A stretch of 64,000 nucleotides of DNA from an uncultured Eubacteriales bacterium (GCA_934434925.1 CAKSAC010000006.1:1-64000); one strand, 5' to 3'; counted from the first letter of the stretch, positions 16,875-26,788 are shown. The notes: generated from the letters alone by a model not told the origin. Translations and numbers: made by a program.

Positions 16875-17237
16875 ATGAACATCAAAGAAACAGCTCGCGC
16901 CCTTGTGGGGGATCTGTCTGTTACCTACTCCCTTATGCAGGCCCCCGAAAGCAACTTGTGGTATGTCCGCGTGGATGCGGACGGCCCGGCGGCCAGCCGA
17001 AGCGAAATTAGCGGTGCCTTTCCGGCGGACGGGCGTTCAGCCCATCGCTTTTTCATTTTGGTCAGCCACGGAGAAGTGACCCCTTGCACCCTTCTTTCCT
17101 TGTATGACGACTTCCGCTTCGCCGAAGAGGAACCTCTTTCGCCGTACCCCGCCGCGGAGCCTCCTTCCTTGTGCCTCCCGGCCGACGCGTTGTGCGTCGC
17201 CGGAAAAATCCCGGAACCTACCGTGGTTCCGTCATAA
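16875..17237 (+). CDS. DUF6514-like protein, unknown function
   Basis: A soluble 120-residue protein. The stretch YSLMQAPE through GEVTPCTLLSLYDDF has the layout of the small clostridial DUF6514 proteins (a beta strand, a helix, then V-T-P-x-x-L-x-D-x-x-x-D-F); the match is from memory of the family pattern and is only moderate. An AAAAAGGAG site seven bases upstream supports the start, and a clean terminator follows, so this is a single-gene unit. Its C-terminal 30 residues are Pro-rich. A TATAAT at 16846 could be its -10. Confidence 0.55.
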   Translation: MNIKETARALVGDLSVTYSLMQAPESNLWYVRVDADGPAASRSEISGAFPADGRSAHRFFILVSHGEVTPCTLLSLYDDFRFAEEEPLSPYPAAEPPSLCLPADALCVAGKIPEPTVVPS

Positions 17238-17252
17238 AGCGCCCGGCGCATC

Positions 17253-17284
17253 ACCCCTTGAAAAACAAGGGGTCTTTCTTTTTC
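17253..17284 (+). terminator. Rho-independent terminator
   Basis: Stem ACCCCTTG/CAAGGGGT, five-base A loop, then CTTTCTTTTT. It ends the DUF6514-like gene. Confidence 0.92.
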
Positions 17285-17777
17285 GCAGGGCGTTTTCGCG
17301 CTTTTTCGCACTTTTTCGCAAAATCTTCCCCTGTTTTCGCAGAAACGCCGTCTTTTCGTGCTTTCTGCCGTTTGCCGCTCCGTCTTTTTCGCCAAGAACG
17401 CCATTTCGCAAACCGCCTTTTTTTCGCAAAGCGCAGACGGCTCCGGTGTTCGCGTGTTGATACTCTCTTGCCTGTCTTTTTTCTTTCCCACTGCCCGGTT
17501 CCCCCCGGCCGCCCCGACCATACCCGATCTCCCCGGGAACAGTCGGCCGCACTCCGGGCAGGGAGCGATGCCTGCGCTCGCTTTCACCCCGGCCACTTCA
17601 ACCGCCCCCAACCATTTCGTCCGCCCGGACCGCCGCAAAACCCCCGCCGTCACGGGAAAAACAGCGGGAACCCCCGCTTTATTCACAGGTTGTTCACAAA
17701 CGTATGCTATACTGTATCGGCATAATAACTCTACCAAAATAAATTATATATAGGGAGGGCGGCAACGCCGGAAAAAC
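17285..17777 (+). other. Non-coding T/C-rich region ahead of the exporter cluster
   Basis: About 490 bp without a gene. The first 150 bp repeat TTTTTCGCA-like words. Near the 3' end TTCACAAA at 17693, then TGC-TATACT at 17705-17713, looks like an extended -10 promoter about 65 bp before the ATPase start; no normal -35 is present. The same arrangement recurs at 63252. Confidence 0.45.
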
Positions 17778-18767
17778 ATGGAAGAAAGGGTTAAAGAAAC
17801 AGGGAAGCAGGCAAACGCCCCGATTGTTTGCCTTTCTCATCTTACCAAACGTTACGGCGGGATCACCGCGCTGGACGATGTCTCTTTGGAAATCGGCCAA
17901 GGAGAAGTGGTCGGCCTCCTGGGGCCGAACGGGGCGGGAAAAAGCACCGCCATGAATATCCTGACCGGCTACCTCTCCGCCGACGGCGGACAGGCTCTGA
18001 TTGACGGGATCGACATTCTCGACGCTCCCGGCGAAGCGAAAAAACGGATCGGGTACCTGCCCGAACAGCCACCGCTCTATCCCGACATGACCGTGCGCGA
18101 ATATCTGCGTTTCGTATGGTCGCTCAAAAAATGCCGGCTGGACCGCGAGGCACATCTTAACGACATTATGCAGGGGGTCCGCGTGACAGAAGTCGCAGAT
18201 CGGCTCATCCGCAACCTTTCCAAAGGATATCGGCAACGCGTCGGCATGGCGGAAGCGCTGGTCGGCGACCCGCCCGTGCTGATTTTTGACGAACCGACCG
18301 TCGGTCTGGATCCCAAACAGATTATTGAAGTGCGCAGTCTCATCCGCGCGCTCGGCCGGCATCACACCGTCATTCTTTCCACCCATATTCTTCCCGAGGT
18401 GCAGGCGGTCTGTGAACGCATCGTCATCATGAACCGCGGCCATGTGGTCGCCAATCAGAAGACCGAAGACCTTTCAAGCCTTTTGAACGACCGGCCGCGC
18501 TACCGTTACCGGATCGCCGCCCCTGCGGATGAGGTGGTCCGCGCTTTCTCCGGAAAGGCCGGCATCGCCAAGACCGAAGTCCTGCGCCGCGTCTCTTCCG
18601 AAGAAACCGAGCTGGCGGTGGAATTTGAACGCGGAGTAGACGGCCGCCGGGCGGTCTTCAGTCTCTGCGCCGCCTCGCGCTTCCCGATCCTTGAACTTTC
18701 CCCGATCGGAGCCGATCTCGAAGAAATATTCCTCCGTCTGACAGGAAAAGACGAGAGTAAAAAGTAA
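17778..18767 (+). CDS. ABC transporter ATP-binding protein (GldA-like)
   Basis: ATPase of an ABC-2 type exporter. Walker A GPNGAGKST lies at 49-57, the signature is NLSKGYRQR, Walker B LIFDEPTVGLDP, H-loop STH. The C-terminal 90 residues form an accessory domain typical of GldA/gliding-type ATPases. It opens a cluster that continues with the permease (12 bp gap), two GldG-like proteins and a DUF4340 protein. The start has only a weak ribosome site (GGAAAAAC); an upstream GGGAGGG is too far. The substrate is unknown; in Bacteroidetes GldAFG serve gliding, while clostridial homologues are uncharacterised. Confidence 0.92.
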   Translation: MEERVKETGKQANAPIVCLSHLTKRYGGITALDDVSLEIGQGEVVGLLGPNGAGKSTAMNILTGYLSADGGQALIDGIDILDAPGEAKKRIGYLPEQPPLYPDMTVREYLRFVWSLKKCRLDREAHLNDIMQGVRVTEVADRLIRNLSKGYRQRVGMAEALVGDPPVLIFDEPTVGLDPKQIIEVRSLIRALGRHHTVILSTHILPEVQAVCERIVIMNRGHVVANQKTEDLSSLLNDRPRYRYRIAAPADEVVRAFSGKAGIAKTEVLRRVSSEETELAVEFERGVDGRRAVFSLCAASRFPILELSPIGADLEEIFLRLTGKDESKK

Positions 18768-18779
18768 AGGAGATTCCCC

Positions 18780-19484
18780 GTGTCCGCTGTATACAAACGT
18801 GAATTACACGCCTATTTCACCTCCCCCATCGGATATGTTTTCTGCGCCGTTTTTCTCGCGCTTTCGGGGGCGGTTTTCTCCTACACCACTCTCTTCGCGA
18901 TGAAAGCCGATGTAACGACCTATTTCACCTACATGACCTTTCTGCTCGTCGTGCTGATTCCTTTGCTCACGATGAAACTGTTCAGTGAAGAGCGCCGTTC
19001 GCGTACCGAACAACTGTTGCTCACCTCTCCCGTCTCGCTGAGCGGGATGGTTCTCGGTAAATTTTTCGCGGCTTACACGCTTTTTGCCGGTTGCATGCTC
19101 TTTGCCTTCCTCGGCTTTTTCATCCTTTATTTTTATGCGAATGTAAAGACCGCCGTCCTCTTCGGAAATCTTTTGGCGGTTCTTCTGCTCGGCGCGGCCT
19201 TCACGGCTGTCGGGCTTTTTGTCTCCGCCCTGACTGAAAACCAGTTAGCCGCCGCGATCGGCACGGTCGCCCTTCTCCTGTTTTTTGTGCTGATCGGGTT
19301 TGTGAATTCCCTGATTCCCGTCTTCTGGATCCGGTTCATCCTGGCGGGCATTTCTCTCTTCTCCCGTTTTCAGAATTTTACGCAGGGGGTATTCGACATC
19401 TCCGCCATTCTCTACTATCTCATGGTTTGTGCGGCCTTCCTGTTTCTGACCGTCCGCGTCTTTGACAAACGCCGGTGGGGGTGA
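18780..19484 (+). CDS. ABC-2 type permease (GldF-like)
   Basis: Membrane partner of the preceding ATPase. 234 residues with six hydrophobic helices, starting with the cytoplasmic MSAVYKRELHAYFTSPIGY, typical of this family (K-R-E-x-x-x-Y-F-x-S-P). GTG start after AAAGGAG with a seven-base gap. The next gene begins at once. Length and topology match family members of about 240 residues. Confidence 0.9.
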   Translation: MSAVYKRELHAYFTSPIGYVFCAVFLALSGAVFSYTTLFAMKADVTTYFTYMTFLLVVLIPLLTMKLFSEERRSRTEQLLLTSPVSLSGMVLGKFFAAYTLFAGCMLFAFLGFFILYFYANVKTAVLFGNLLAVLLLGAAFTAVGLFVSALTENQLAAAIGTVALLLFFVLIGFVNSLIPVFWIRFILAGISLFSRFQNFTQGVFDISAILYYLMVCAAFLFLTVRVFDKRRWG

Positions 19485-19488
19485 TGCC

Positions 19489-20952
19489 GTGAACCGCGAA
19501 GATACCGTCCGCCGCCGGCGGCAAAAGGGGCGGCATGCCGCATATATCGCGCTCGTCCTCGCGGCGCTCCTTTTTGCCAATCTGGTGATCACCGCGCTCT
19601 GCGACCATTTTTCTCTGTATTTTTACACCGGAGAGCATTATGAACATCACATCGGCCCCGCCGCAAACGACCTCTTTCCGGCCGGGAGCGAAGGCGATGA
19701 TGTGAGTATCCTTTTCTGCATGGCGGAAGAAAAGCTGACTTCCGACCCGATTTACAGCCTGGTATACAACACCGCGCGCCAACTGGCCGAGGTTCTTCCT
19801 TTTCTTACTGTCAAACATGAAAATATCTATCTGAACCCCGGCGCTGTCAAGCCCTACCGCACCGTGACCGACAGCCACGGCAACGAAACGCAAGTCGCCA
19901 TCACCGAGGAAAGCGTCATTTTCGTTTCAAACGGACGTCACCGTACCGAACGCCTCGAATCCTTCTTCGTACTGGATAAAGAACGCGCCGTGACCGCCTA
20001 CAACGGTGAAGAAGTCATGCTGGCCTGTATTTCCAATGTGCGTTCCGCAAACCGGCCGCTGGCCGCCTATACCACTTCACACGGAGAAAACTTTGCCGAA
20101 ATGCAGGGCTTTTACACGCTCCTGCTGGCGGCGGGTTACGGCATCACGGTCCTCTCTCCCGAAGAGGATATCCCGGCCGAAGTCTCGCTGGTTGTGATTT
20201 CCAACCCCCGGTACGACTTTGACCGCGCCGCCCCCCAAAACCCGAACCCCGAGGAGCTTGACCGGCTCGACGCGTTCTTGGAGCGAGGCGGAACGCTTTA
20301 TGTATCGCTCGACCCATACAGCAAGGGAGACCTGACCCATCTGCGCGCTTTCCTCGCATCTTACGGTCTTTCTGCCGGGACCGACATCATCCGCGATGCC
20401 GAAAACTCCCTGACCCGCGACGGCTATACCCTCGTCACAGACCGGGGGAGCGGAGAAACCGCCGGGGCCGTTTTCCGGCGCGTATCGTCCTATACTTCCG
20501 CCCGCGCCATCGTGCGTGAAGCCTCCCGCATCAAATTTTCCGAAGTCTCCGGATGGAAAAGCGAACCGATTCTGCTCTCTTCCTCCACCGCCGTCACCTA
20601 TAAAAACGGCGCGGTGCTTGAAAGCGGCGGTTCCTTCCCCGTTCTGGCTCTTTCCCGCAGCGAAAGCCCGGAGGGCGGAGCGGTCCTGCTCTCTTCCAGC
20701 GTATACTTTCTGGCGGACGATGTGCTTTATTCGGGTATTTATTCCAACCGCACCATCGCGCTGGCGCTTCTTTCGGAGCTTGGCGCGCAGCATGTCGCCG
20801 TCGGCTGTACGATTCTCCCCGTCAATTCCACCCGCCTCGAAGACCTGACCATGCGCACGGCGCGCTTGTACTGTACGCTTCTTGCCGGTGTGATCCCGAT
20901 CGGGGTGGCACTCGCCGGAACCTGTATCCTGATCCGAAGAAGGAGGCGCTGA
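19489..20952 (+). CDS. GldG-like ABC transporter auxiliary protein, first copy
   Basis: 487 residues with one helix near the N-terminus (YIALVLAALLFANLVITAL), a large extracytoplasmic domain and a helix near the C-terminus followed by RRRRR. Includes AAYTTSHGENFAEM and LVVISNPRYDFD with LDAFLERGGTLYVSLDP, the features of the ABC-transporter-auxiliary (GldG) domain, which looks like a sugar-binding or GIFT-type fold. The GTG start has GGTGGGGGTG ahead of it; the longer frame starts inside the permease. The short form keeps the twin-Arg-rich cytoplasmic N-terminus next to the first helix. Confidence 0.85.
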   Translation: MNREDTVRRRRQKGRHAAYIALVLAALLFANLVITALCDHFSLYFYTGEHYEHHIGPAANDLFPAGSEGDDVSILFCMAEEKLTSDPIYSLVYNTARQLAEVLPFLTVKHENIYLNPGAVKPYRTVTDSHGNETQVAITEESVIFVSNGRHRTERLESFFVLDKERAVTAYNGEEVMLACISNVRSANRPLAAYTTSHGENFAEMQGFYTLLLAAGYGITVLSPEEDIPAEVSLVVISNPRYDFDRAAPQNPNPEELDRLDAFLERGGTLYVSLDPYSKGDLTHLRAFLASYGLSAGTDIIRDAENSLTRDGYTLVTDRGSGETAGAVFRRVSSYTSARAIVREASRIKFSEVSGWKSEPILLSSSTAVTYKNGAVLESGGSFPVLALSRSESPEGGAVLLSSSVYFLADDVLYSGIYSNRTIALALLSELGAQHVAVGCTILPVNSTRLEDLTMRTARLYCTLLAGVIPIGVALAGTCILIRRRRR

Positions 20953-20955
20953 GCG

Positions 20956-22560
20956 ATGCGAAAAGAAAAGAAAAATTTCCGTTCCCTTCTCCATACCTGC
21001 CTCAGCGTCCTGCTCCTTCTCGCCGTGCTTGCAGGCGGCGTGGGATTGTCCGCAGCCAAAAGCGCCCTCAACTCCTATCTGGACGAAACGCCCGAGGGCC
21101 TTTATACCCTCTCGGAGGAATTTATCCGCGTGACCGAGAAGGTCTCCGACCCAATCCGTATCACCTTCTGTGCCGATCCCGACGCGCTGTTAGCCAACCA
21201 ATTGACGCGTTATGTTTACATTATGGCGCGGGAGATCGAACGCCGCATGCCGAATGTGGAAGTCGTGACCTGCGATGTGGAGAACAACCCGACAGCGGTT
21301 CAACAGTACCGCACGACCTCGGCTTCCACCATCAAATGGAACCATGTGATTGTCAGCACCCAGGGAGAAAAGCCGCGTTACCGGATTTATACGGCCTCCC
21401 GGTTCTGGAGTTACAACAAAAAAGACCTTTACGCCTTTGACGGGGAATACCGCATGGCGACCGCGTTCCTTTCTCTGACCGCGCAGAACGCCCCGGCCGC
21501 TTACTTCACCGTCGGCCACGGAGAAAAAGCCTATGACCCCGCCAACCCCGAGAGTGCGGACAGCCTGGCAACCGCCGCCTTTCGCTCCCTTTTGGAAGAC
21601 GCCGGCCTGCGGGTCGGTACGCTGGACCTTGACCGCGACCCGATCCCGGCCGATTGCACCCTGCTGATTCTCAACGGACCGACGAGGGATTACCCGACCG
21701 AAGATTATCTTTATCTGGAAAAGACCGGCCCGATCAAAAAAATCGACCGGTATCTTGACGGCATCGGTTCCGTGATGGTCTTCAAGGATCCGTCCGTCTC
21801 GCTTCCGGTTCTTGAAGAATACCTGGCCGAATGGGGCATCCTGTTCGGCGGAGCGGGCGAATATGTCCGCGCGCAGAACGCGTCGGATCAGAACGCCTTC
21901 TCCGCCACCTACCCGACCGAAAAGGACATGAGTTATATGCTCCTTTCGGACATTCTTTCCCTCGCCACGCCGCCGCGCGTTTCTTTCCGGAATTCCGGAA
22001 CGCTTTCTTCCGCCTGGGAAGACGGCACGCGCTATCTTTCCCTCGGTGCCACCGTCTTTACCGCGCCGCTCTTCCGTTCTCCCGAGAACGCCACCGTGCG
22101 CGATAAAGACGGCTATATCCTTTCCCGCGGCGCGCACCCGGTTGCCATGGTCACCCGCCTCCATTACCGTGAGAATAATGCCGACGATTACTATTCTTAC
22201 GTTCTGGCGGCGGCCACGACCTCACTGACCGAGAACGCGACGCTTGAAAACACCTCCTTCGCCAATTATGACGCGCTCTTTTCGCTGGTGCGCACTTTCA
22301 GCGCAAAATACGCCTATGCGGATGATTCTCTCGGCGGTCTGAACGTAAACACCGAAAAATACGGAGGGAAAAAGCTCCTTTCCAATGCCATCAAAGCAGA
22401 AGACACTACCCGTTATGACAAAAATCAGGACAAAGAAGTGCTGGTCCATCACGGCCTGACCGAAGGCATGAAAGTTTTCTATACCGTCATTCTCTGCCTT
22501 GTTCCGCTGGCCGTTGCTGCGGCCGGGGTCGTCGTATACCTGCGGCGCAAGAACCGATAA
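20956..22560 (+). CDS. GldG-like ABC transporter auxiliary protein, second copy
   Basis: 534 residues with the same topology as its neighbour: N-terminal helix after a basic stretch, extracytoplasmic domain, C-terminal helix (VILCLVPLAVAAAGVVVYL) and a basic end. YFTVGHGEKAYDP and DCTLLILNGPTRDYPTEDYLYL correspond to TTSHGEN and LVVISNP of the first copy, so the two are old paralogues. It starts 3 bp after the previous stop. Two GldG-type proteins could form a heteromer, as GldG plus a DUF4350-type partner do elsewhere; that is inference. Confidence 0.85.
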   Translation: MRKEKKNFRSLLHTCLSVLLLLAVLAGGVGLSAAKSALNSYLDETPEGLYTLSEEFIRVTEKVSDPIRITFCADPDALLANQLTRYVYIMAREIERRMPNVEVVTCDVENNPTAVQQYRTTSASTIKWNHVIVSTQGEKPRYRIYTASRFWSYNKKDLYAFDGEYRMATAFLSLTAQNAPAAYFTVGHGEKAYDPANPESADSLATAAFRSLLEDAGLRVGTLDLDRDPIPADCTLLILNGPTRDYPTEDYLYLEKTGPIKKIDRYLDGIGSVMVFKDPSVSLPVLEEYLAEWGILFGGAGEYVRAQNASDQNAFSATYPTEKDMSYMLLSDILSLATPPRVSFRNSGTLSSAWEDGTRYLSLGATVFTAPLFRSPENATVRDKDGYILSRGAHPVAMVTRLHYRENNADDYYSYVLAAATTSLTENATLENTSFANYDALFSLVRTFSAKYAYADDSLGGLNVNTEKYGGKKLLSNAIKAEDTTRYDKNQDKEVLVHHGLTEGMKVFYTVILCLVPLAVAAAGVVVYLRRKNR

Positions 22561-22571
22561 AGGAGGGCTTC

Positions 22572-24251
22572 ATGAAAATTAACCGTAAAAATCTTCCGCT
22601 TCTCCTGTTCGGTGCGCTGTCTCTTCTTCTCATCCTGCTCTATTTCGCGTGGATCCGGCCGGCGCAGGAGGCCGCCTCTTCCACCACTTCTCCCCCGCCC
22701 GTCACCCTTCCCGGGGAAGACGTGCATTACGGCAACCGGGTGCTGATCCCTTATATCGCGCGGGAAAACATGCTTGCCGTCACCATCCACAACAAAAACG
22801 GGGAATTCCGCTTTGCCCGGACAAAGGACGGCGTACTGACCCCCAAGGAAAAATTCATCATGGAAGTGCGGGAAGGCGAGAAATATCTCTCCTACCCCCA
22901 TGTATCCTATAACCAGGAGAGCTTTTCCAGTCTGGTGGTCGGTGCCGGCACCGTTTACGTACAGGACCGGGTCGTGGACGCGACCGACGATCCCGCCCGC
23001 CTGCATGAATACGGCCTTTCCGACGCAGACGACCCCGCCTGGTATGAGATTGTCTGCCTGGAAACGCAGGCGGACGGCACAACGGCGGAAAAAACCGTGC
23101 GGATCATCGTGGGAGATGCCACCGTCGCCGGAAACAGCTACTATCTCCGCCGCGAGGGGAGCAACGATGTCTATGTCAGCGCCGTTGCCCGCACAGGCGA
23201 GGTCGCGCACTCGGTCATTGCCGATTATGTGGACCCCGTCCTTTGCGAACCGCATGCCGAACATGGCCATTATTACAGCCGCGCCTTCTCTGTCTTCAAG
23301 AAGGATGAACTTTTTCTGTCAATCGACTTTCTCAATATGTCCCGCCGCGACGATTTTCACGCCGGAGTGGCCTACGCCATCGTGGCCCCCGATAGCATGC
23401 GCCCCTATATGCCGAATTCAAACAATTATATGGGCGTTCTGGAAACCGTCGGAACGCTGAAAGGAAGCAAGACCGTTGCGGTCGGGCTGTCCGCCAACAA
23501 GGAACGCTACGGGCTTAGCGCTTACCGCATTTATTATGAAACGCCGCTCTCGGCCGGGTCGGATGAAGTCTATGACCGGGATGTGAATGTCAACGTATAC
23601 ACCCCCAACACCCTCTTTATCAGCCAAAAGCAGGAAGACGGAACGTATTTTGTCGGCAGTACCGAATCCGATATCGTCGCCAAGGTGGACGGCGATGCCC
23701 TGAATTTTCTGGATCGTCCGCTCTCCTGGTGGTTGGCTCCCGAACTTTTTACCGTCAGCGTCGATAAGACCGCAGCTCTTCGGTTTTCCTTCACGTATCC
23801 CGATGTCAACCGGCAGTACTCTCTCCGGTTCACCCGTGTTGCCGACACCCCTAAAAAATATGTGACGGACGGCGTCTATTACGTCTATCAGGAAAACGGG
23901 CAGACGATGGAACGCCAACTCCTGCTCGAAGCCTATCAGAACCTGCACCTGAACCTGGCCACCATCCGCTACGCCGGACTCTATGATGACGACGACAATC
24001 GCCCCCCGAAATCGGAACTGATGGCCGAAGCAAACTGTAAACTCTCGCTTACGCTCGAAATGACCGACGGCTCGGTCTATGAATACCGCTTTTACCCCTA
24101 TACCGAGCGGCATGTCCTTGTCTCGATCTCCGAGCGGGGCGGCCCGGCCGGAGCCTGGTTCTATATCACCGCGGACGAACCGGAAAAGATTTACCGCGAC
24201 CTGGAACTGATCCTCGCCGGGAAGATTCCCAACCCTGACAAACGCTATTGA
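22572..24251 (+). CDS. DUF4340 domain membrane-anchored protein
   Basis: 559 residues with one N-terminal helix (LLLFGALSLLLILLYFAWI) and a long extracytoplasmic part. FMEVREGEKY, the ARLHEYGLSDADDPAW pattern and TVRIIVGDAT-x-A-G-N-S-Y-Y are typical of DUF4340, which regularly follows GldG-type genes in ABC-2 exporter clusters. Start after AAAGGAGG with six-base spacing, 11 bp from the previous stop. Probably a cell-surface or periplasm-side accessory of the exporter. No enzymatic motif seen. Confidence 0.85.
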   Translation: MKINRKNLPLLLFGALSLLLILLYFAWIRPAQEAASSTTSPPPVTLPGEDVHYGNRVLIPYIARENMLAVTIHNKNGEFRFARTKDGVLTPKEKFIMEVREGEKYLSYPHVSYNQESFSSLVVGAGTVYVQDRVVDATDDPARLHEYGLSDADDPAWYEIVCLETQADGTTAEKTVRIIVGDATVAGNSYYLRREGSNDVYVSAVARTGEVAHSVIADYVDPVLCEPHAEHGHYYSRAFSVFKKDELFLSIDFLNMSRRDDFHAGVAYAIVAPDSMRPYMPNSNNYMGVLETVGTLKGSKTVAVGLSANKERYGLSAYRIYYETPLSAGSDEVYDRDVNVNVYTPNTLFISQKQEDGTYFVGSTESDIVAKVDGDALNFLDRPLSWWLAPELFTVSVDKTAALRFSFTYPDVNRQYSLRFTRVADTPKKYVTDGVYYVYQENGQTMERQLLLEAYQNLHLNLATIRYAGLYDDDDNRPPKSELMAEANCKLSLTLEMTDGSVYEYRFYPYTERHVLVSISERGGPAGAWFYITADEPEKIYRDLELILAGKIPNPDKRY

Positions 24252-24284
24252 CCGGCCCCGCCCGACAAAAGAGGGCGCGCCGGC

Positions 24285-24306
24285 CGGAGCCGGATATCCG
24301 GCTCCG
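24285..24306. promoter_or_regulatory. Perfect 22-bp palindrome
   Basis: Arms CGGAGCCGGAT and ATCCGGCTCCG meet without a loop, 34 bp past the DUF4340 stop. No T-run follows, so it is either a weak terminator, an mRNA-processing hairpin or a protein site. Confidence 0.6.
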
Positions 24307-24319
24307 ATCCCTGTTATTC

Positions 24320-24445
24320 GGCACAGCGCCGCTTTTTGGAAAGCTGTACCGTTTCCGTGTTATTTGGCACAGCGCCGCCTTTTGGAAAGCTGTACCGTTT
24401 CCGTGTTGTTTGGCACAGCGCCGCCTTTTGGAAAGCTGTACCGGA
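24320..24445. repeat. 46-bp tandem repeat, 2.7 copies
   Basis: Units at 24320, 24366 and 24412 (GGCACAGCGCCGCC, TTTTGGAAAGCTGTACC, GTTTCCGTGTT). Each full unit can fold through GGAAA/TTTCC. It sits in the leader of the next gene, inside the operon. Confidence 0.88.
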
Positions 24446-24476
24446 AATAGAATTTTTATTGAATGAGGAGTCAACA

Positions 24477-26318
24477 ATGAGTAAAACAGCGAACAAACCT
24501 GCCTCCGGGTTCAGCCGCTTCTGGCTGGGCCTTTCCCCTGCAAAACGCTTCCTGTATCCCGCCGTGGCTTTCCTGCTGTTGGCGGCTATCGTCTTCGGTA
24601 TCGTGTGGTCCTGCCTTGACCACAGTTTCCGCTATGATCAAGAAGACCTCTCCGCTTTTATCAACGCCGGGGGGCTGACGACGGATGCCTGCCGTCAGAT
24701 CGGGATTGAACTGGATGCCGGCGTGACGAAAGAAAACATCTATGAAAAGATCGCCACCGACCTCAAAAAACTCTCCGATCAATACCGCCACCGGGATGGC
24801 ACCCCGCTGGCCGAAGGCGATTTAGCCGGGATGTATGTGGAGATTTATAAAGTATATAAAGAAACAAAAGCCGGCGCCTCGACCCCGGAAACCAAAACCG
24901 ACCTGTTGCTCGCATACAACGACTTCAAATCGTCTCCCACGCTCTTCCGCATCGGGGCAGGCAAGCTGAGCTCCACGCTGGAATCCGGCAAAGGGAAAAT
25001 CGAAGCCACCGCCGGCGCGTATTCCGGCATTTTCTCCGGTGCCGCTGTGGATAGTTTCGGCTCCTACACCGCGCGGGCAAAGGATGCCGGCTATGAAAAC
25101 GGGGATACCCTGGTGTTGACGATCTCTGCAAAAAGCCAGGACGGAACTGTCTACCTCGACAAAAAAACCGTCGTTTTGCAGACCGTGAAAGACGCAGAAA
25201 ATCCGCTCCGCTATCAATTTGAAAGCGAATTCTTCTCTTCCGCCGGCGACAAAGCCGACAACGAAGCTATCCGCAGCGCGCTCCTTTTTGCCGTTGCCGG
25301 GAAAAAAGTCGGTGAAAAGTTTGAAAACTGCGAAGTCTCTATCAAAATGAAGAGCGCCGACAGCGAAAAACAGACCGTCACCTTCTCGGGTACGCTGGAC
25401 TCTGCGTTCTCCGCCTCCTATAAAGAATTTGAAGTAAATAACACGTCCGTCAGCACCTTTTATTATATGAATTCCGAAGGCAAGGAAACCTCCCTGGATC
25501 TTTCGGCCGATGTGTCGATCAAGGTCCGGGTCTGCACGCAGAACGCCGTCTGTCTGACAAAAGAGACCGTCACGGCGATGGAAGGGTATACGGTTCCGGA
25601 AGGCACGGCCGATGACGAGTATGCCGACGCCGCGCGGAACATTGCCTTCGCCGCCCTGCGCGACGAATATATCGCCAAGCAGAAAGAAAACAACACCTAC
25701 CGCAACAAAATTCTGTCGGCTCTTTGGGAAGAGATTTATAAAAAGTACGGCGAAGGGGATGATAAGATTATCAAATCCTATCCCGAAAAGGATATCAAAG
25801 AGCTGCGCGCCAACCGCCTAAAAGGGGTCAAGTACAGTTACGAGAACGGCCGCTCCATCACGGGCATTCAAAACGGACAATTCGTCTACACCTACAATTA
25901 TGAGGCCTATGATTCCTATAAGACCTATGCGCTGGTCGAAGTCTACAAACTGGATAAAGATACCGTCAAAAAGATGTCCTCCGCGGAAATAAACGGCTTG
26001 TTTGAAAACCGCGTGCAGAACGAAGCCGAAACGACCGTAGCGCACAAACTGATCACCTACTCGCTTGCCAAAAACGCCGGGATCACCGGATATACCGACA
26101 AAGAAAAAACCGCCTGGCTCGATCAGTATCAAAAGGATATCGAAGCGGCTTACAAGAACTACTCCAACGCCGCGGAAATCGCCAAAGAATCCCGCCAATC
26201 TCTGAGCGAAAGCTATATCCGCGACGCGATCTTTTTGGAAAAGGTCGGACAGAAACTGGTTCCCGCGGCCGAATATTCGCACATCACCTGGAAGAACCCG
26301 CTGAAAGAAACAAAATGA
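24477..26318 (+). CDS. Large membrane-anchored protein, possibly trigger factor/SurA-like at its C-terminus
   Basis: 613 residues: cytoplasmic start, one helix (about 26-47, PAVAFLLLAAIVFGIVW) and a long hydrophilic extracytoplasmic region. The last 170 residues are helical and charged (TVAHKLITYSLAKNAG, SRQSLSESYIRDAIFLEKV), reminiscent of the C-terminal chaperone arms of trigger factor or SurA, but I cannot name a domain with certainty. GAGGAG six bases upstream supports the start. Its stop overlaps the RNase HI start as ATGA. Its position between the DUF4340 gene and an FKBP-like lipoprotein suggests a job in folding or export at the outer face of the membrane. Confidence 0.6.
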   Translation: MSKTANKPASGFSRFWLGLSPAKRFLYPAVAFLLLAAIVFGIVWSCLDHSFRYDQEDLSAFINAGGLTTDACRQIGIELDAGVTKENIYEKIATDLKKLSDQYRHRDGTPLAEGDLAGMYVEIYKVYKETKAGASTPETKTDLLLAYNDFKSSPTLFRIGAGKLSSTLESGKGKIEATAGAYSGIFSGAAVDSFGSYTARAKDAGYENGDTLVLTISAKSQDGTVYLDKKTVVLQTVKDAENPLRYQFESEFFSSAGDKADNEAIRSALLFAVAGKKVGEKFENCEVSIKMKSADSEKQTVTFSGTLDSAFSASYKEFEVNNTSVSTFYYMNSEGKETSLDLSADVSIKVRVCTQNAVCLTKETVTAMEGYTVPEGTADDEYADAARNIAFAALRDEYIAKQKENNTYRNKILSALWEEIYKKYGEGDDKIIKSYPEKDIKELRANRLKGVKYSYENGRSITGIQNGQFVYTYNYEAYDSYKTYALVEVYKLDKDTVKKMSSAEINGLFENRVQNEAETTVAHKLITYSLAKNAGITGYTDKEKTAWLDQYQKDIEAAYKNYSNAAEIAKESRQSLSESYIRDAIFLEKVGQKLVPAAEYSHITWKNPLKETK

Positions 26319-26788
26319 AACACGTCACCGTTTATACCGACGGGGCCTGCCGGGGGAATCCCGGCCCCGGCGGATACGGCGCGATCCTGCAATACGGTAG
26401 CACCCGGCGGGAATTGTCGGGCGGCGAAGCCGAAACGACCAACAACCGCATGGAGTTGACCGCCGCCATTGCGGCGCTCTCCGCTCTCCGCGAACCCTGC
26501 TCCGTCACGCTGTATTCCGATTCGCGCTATCTTGTGGATGCCGTGAACCTCGGATGGGTGCGCACCTGGCAGGCCACGGGCTGGCGAGGCGGGAAAATCA
26601 AAAATCCCGACCTGTGGCAACAGCTGCTTTCCCTTCTTTCCCTGCACGATGTGACCTTTGTGTGGGTGCAGGGACATGCCGGCCACCCGGAAAATGAACG
26701 ATGCGACGCACTCGCCACGGCCGAAGCCGACAAATTCCTCAACGGGAAACAGCCGCCTATCACTATTTCTCAAGGAGAAAACTTATGA
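26315..26788 (+). CDS. rnhA: Ribonuclease HI
   Basis: Cuts the RNA strand of RNA-DNA hybrids. 157 residues with all active-site acids: Asp in VYTDGACRGNPGPGG (residue 9), Glu in NNRMELTAA, Asp in LYSDSRY, and the final Asp in ENERCD, plus the mobile His in VQGHAGHPEN. The basic protrusion W-x-x-x-x-W-R-G-G-K is present. The gene is locked between two membrane-protein genes by 4-bp overlaps on both sides, so it is co-translated with them, though no functional link is obvious. Confidence 0.95.
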   Translation: MKHVTVYTDGACRGNPGPGGYGAILQYGSTRRELSGGEAETTNNRMELTAAIAALSALREPCSVTLYSDSRYLVDAVNLGWVRTWQATGWRGGKIKNPDLWQQLLSLLSLHDVTFVWVQGHAGHPENERCDALATAEADKFLNGKQPPITISQGENL